A program made the translations under genes and the position numbers. This document shows positions 42,224 to 43,043 of a stretch of DNA of 43,043 nt, one piece after another (positions within the stretch are counted from its first letter, which is position 1; each line of letters opens with the position of its first letter). The notes below the pieces were generated by a model. That model saw nothing but the letters and a program-made list of their open reading frames with translations. It ran no database searches and had not been told where the DNA came from. The DNA comes from NZQO01 sp002693605 (lineage in GTDB: Bacteria > Bacteroidota > Bacteroidia > Flavobacteriales > Flavobacteriaceae): the NCBI GenBank assembly GCA_963972105.1, contig CAXAVH010000005.1:1-43043 (forward strand), in the 5' to 3' direction.

Positions 42224-43043
42224 TTAACTGAAAATCTTGAAGAGTAGCTCGTTCAGCAATTCACCGTCACTAGCGCTGGCAGAGCCGACGCCTTTCGCCT
42301 TTACATCGGCCATACGAATGTCGTGTATAATGGCACCCACTTTTTTCATGGAATAATTTCGTGCAGCCATTTCATAGTCCTTTATGAAATAGGGCGTAAT
42401 ACCAAGGTCCTTTGCAGCATTGCCTTTTGAAGGTAATGCATGGTACATCAACACTTTCGAAAAGTACATGTAAAGAATGGCTGTGGTCATTAACAATGGA
42501 TGGTTGCTGGAGTTCTGGCCGAAGTATTTAGCAATGGCAAACGCTTTTTTTATATTTCGCGACCCAATGGCGTTTTGGAGCTCAAAATTATTGAAGTCTT
42601 TGCTAATGCCGATATTCTCCTCAACAATTTGTGGGGTTATCTGTTGGCCGGGCCTTATAATTACCTCCAGCTTTTCCAGCTCTTTCATGATCTTTCCCAA
42701 GTCGTTCCCCAGAAATTCGGTGAGCATCAACGATGCCTTGGGCGTAATGCTATACCCTTTTTTAGAGAGTACATCGGTTATCCACCGCGGCACCTGGTTG
42801 TCGTACATTTTCTTGCCCTCAAAATAAACCCCGTGCGATTTGATGTGCTTGCCAAGCGACTTCCTTCCATCGAGTTTCTTGTGCTTATAACAAAGCACCA
42901 ATACAGTCGTTGGCTGCGGGTTTTGGGCATACGCCCCTAGATTGTCTATAGTTCGGGACAGATCCTGCGCTTCTTTCACGATAATTACTTGCCGCTGGGC
43001 CATCATAGGATATCGCTTTGCGTTGCTTATAATATCCTCTACC
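42224..43043 (-). CDS. holA: DNA polymerase III subunit delta, partial (5' end outside window)
   Basis: The frame is open to the right edge; 12 more codons (VEDIISNAKRYP) precede the internal Met at 43006. The 272 visible residues fit the delta subunit of the clamp loader, about 330-340 residues in full, so roughly 60 N-terminal residues are missing. Diagnostic stretches are the VVIVKEAQ-like QVIIVKEAQDL, TVLVLCYKHKKLDGRK, YDNQVPRWI and FLGNDLGKIMKELEKL, followed by the helical C-terminal collar. Delta opens the beta clamp for loading onto DNA. Its visible neighbour, DoxX, is convergent. Confidence 0.87.
   Translation of the reverse strand, partial: VEDIISNAKRYPMMAQRQVIIVKEAQDLSRTIDNLGAYAQNPQPTTVLVLCYKHKKLDGRKSLGKHIKSHGVYFEGKKMYDNQVPRWITDVLSKKGYSITPKASLMLTEFLGNDLGKIMKELEKLEVIIRPGQQITPQIVEENIGISKDFNNFELQNAIGSRNIKKAFAIAKYFGQNSSNHPLLMTTAILYMYFSKVLMYHALPSKGNAAKDLGITPYFIKDYEMAARNYSMKKVGAIIHDIRMADVKAKGVGSASASDGELLNELLFKIFS

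Noticed and set aside
1..43043. CRISPR arrays, tRNA genes, insertion sequences, phage or plasmid genes
   Set aside because: No direct repeat arrays, cloverleaf-like sequence, transposase or integrase motifs were seen on either strand.

Overview
The window is a stretch of ordinary chromosome from a member of the Bacteroidetes, most likely family Flavobacteriaceae. The evidence is: two proteins with a C-terminal type A sorting domain of the type IX secretion system (T9SS); -7 promoter boxes of the form TAnnTTTG, with a TTTG -33 box where one can be seen; little use of Shine-Dalgarno sites; an isocitrate dehydrogenase with a C-terminal extension; EttA with a flavobacterial small membrane protein upstream; and menaquinone genes in a flavobacterial arrangement. 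I see no tRNA, rRNA, CRISPR array, insertion sequence, phage or integrase, and no gene-free stretch longer than about 300 bases. The genes at both edges are cut by the window.

Layout. 1-4402: a BNR-repeat lipoprotein (-, partial), an RsmB-type rRNA methyltransferase (+) and a T9SS-exported protein (-). 4692-8357: purL. 8541-16375: a fatty-acid degradation block, made of an acyl-CoA ligase, a terminator, a MarR regulator with a 26-bp palindrome in its promoter, and a three-gene beta-oxidation operon in the order of Bacillus fadN-fadA-fadE. 16479-21763: secreted beta-propeller, M28 peptidase, M1 peptidase and an MFS transporter, which look like an extracytoplasmic peptide-use group. 21769-23704: an App1-type phosphatidate phosphatase and a diacylglycerol-kinase-family lipid kinase, divergent around a 64-bp gap with an inverted repeat. 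23738-27994: a secreted propeller-amidohydrolase, a 103-residue membrane protein and an ABC ATPase, tightly packed. 28080-30158: EttA and a 59-residue membrane protein. 30438-33524: acyl-CoA carboxylase beta subunit and isocitrate dehydrogenase, convergent. 33809-36874: a T9SS-exported beta-helix protein and a secreted M24 peptidase. 36927-41660: a menaquinone operon, menA - UPF0173 hydrolase - menC - CPBP protease - menE. 41829-43043: a DoxX-family protein and the 3' part of holA.

How the genes work together. The ligase activates fatty acids and the fadNAE-like operon degrades them, with the MarR protein the obvious local regulator. The men operon feeds the respiratory quinone pool and contains two enzymes without an assigned role there. 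The secreted peptidases and propeller proteins suggest a life based on degrading polymers. The most promising candidates for undescribed biology are the amidohydrolase/mini-permease/ABC ATPase operon (23738-27994), the two extra genes in the men operon, and the EttA-small-membrane-protein pair.
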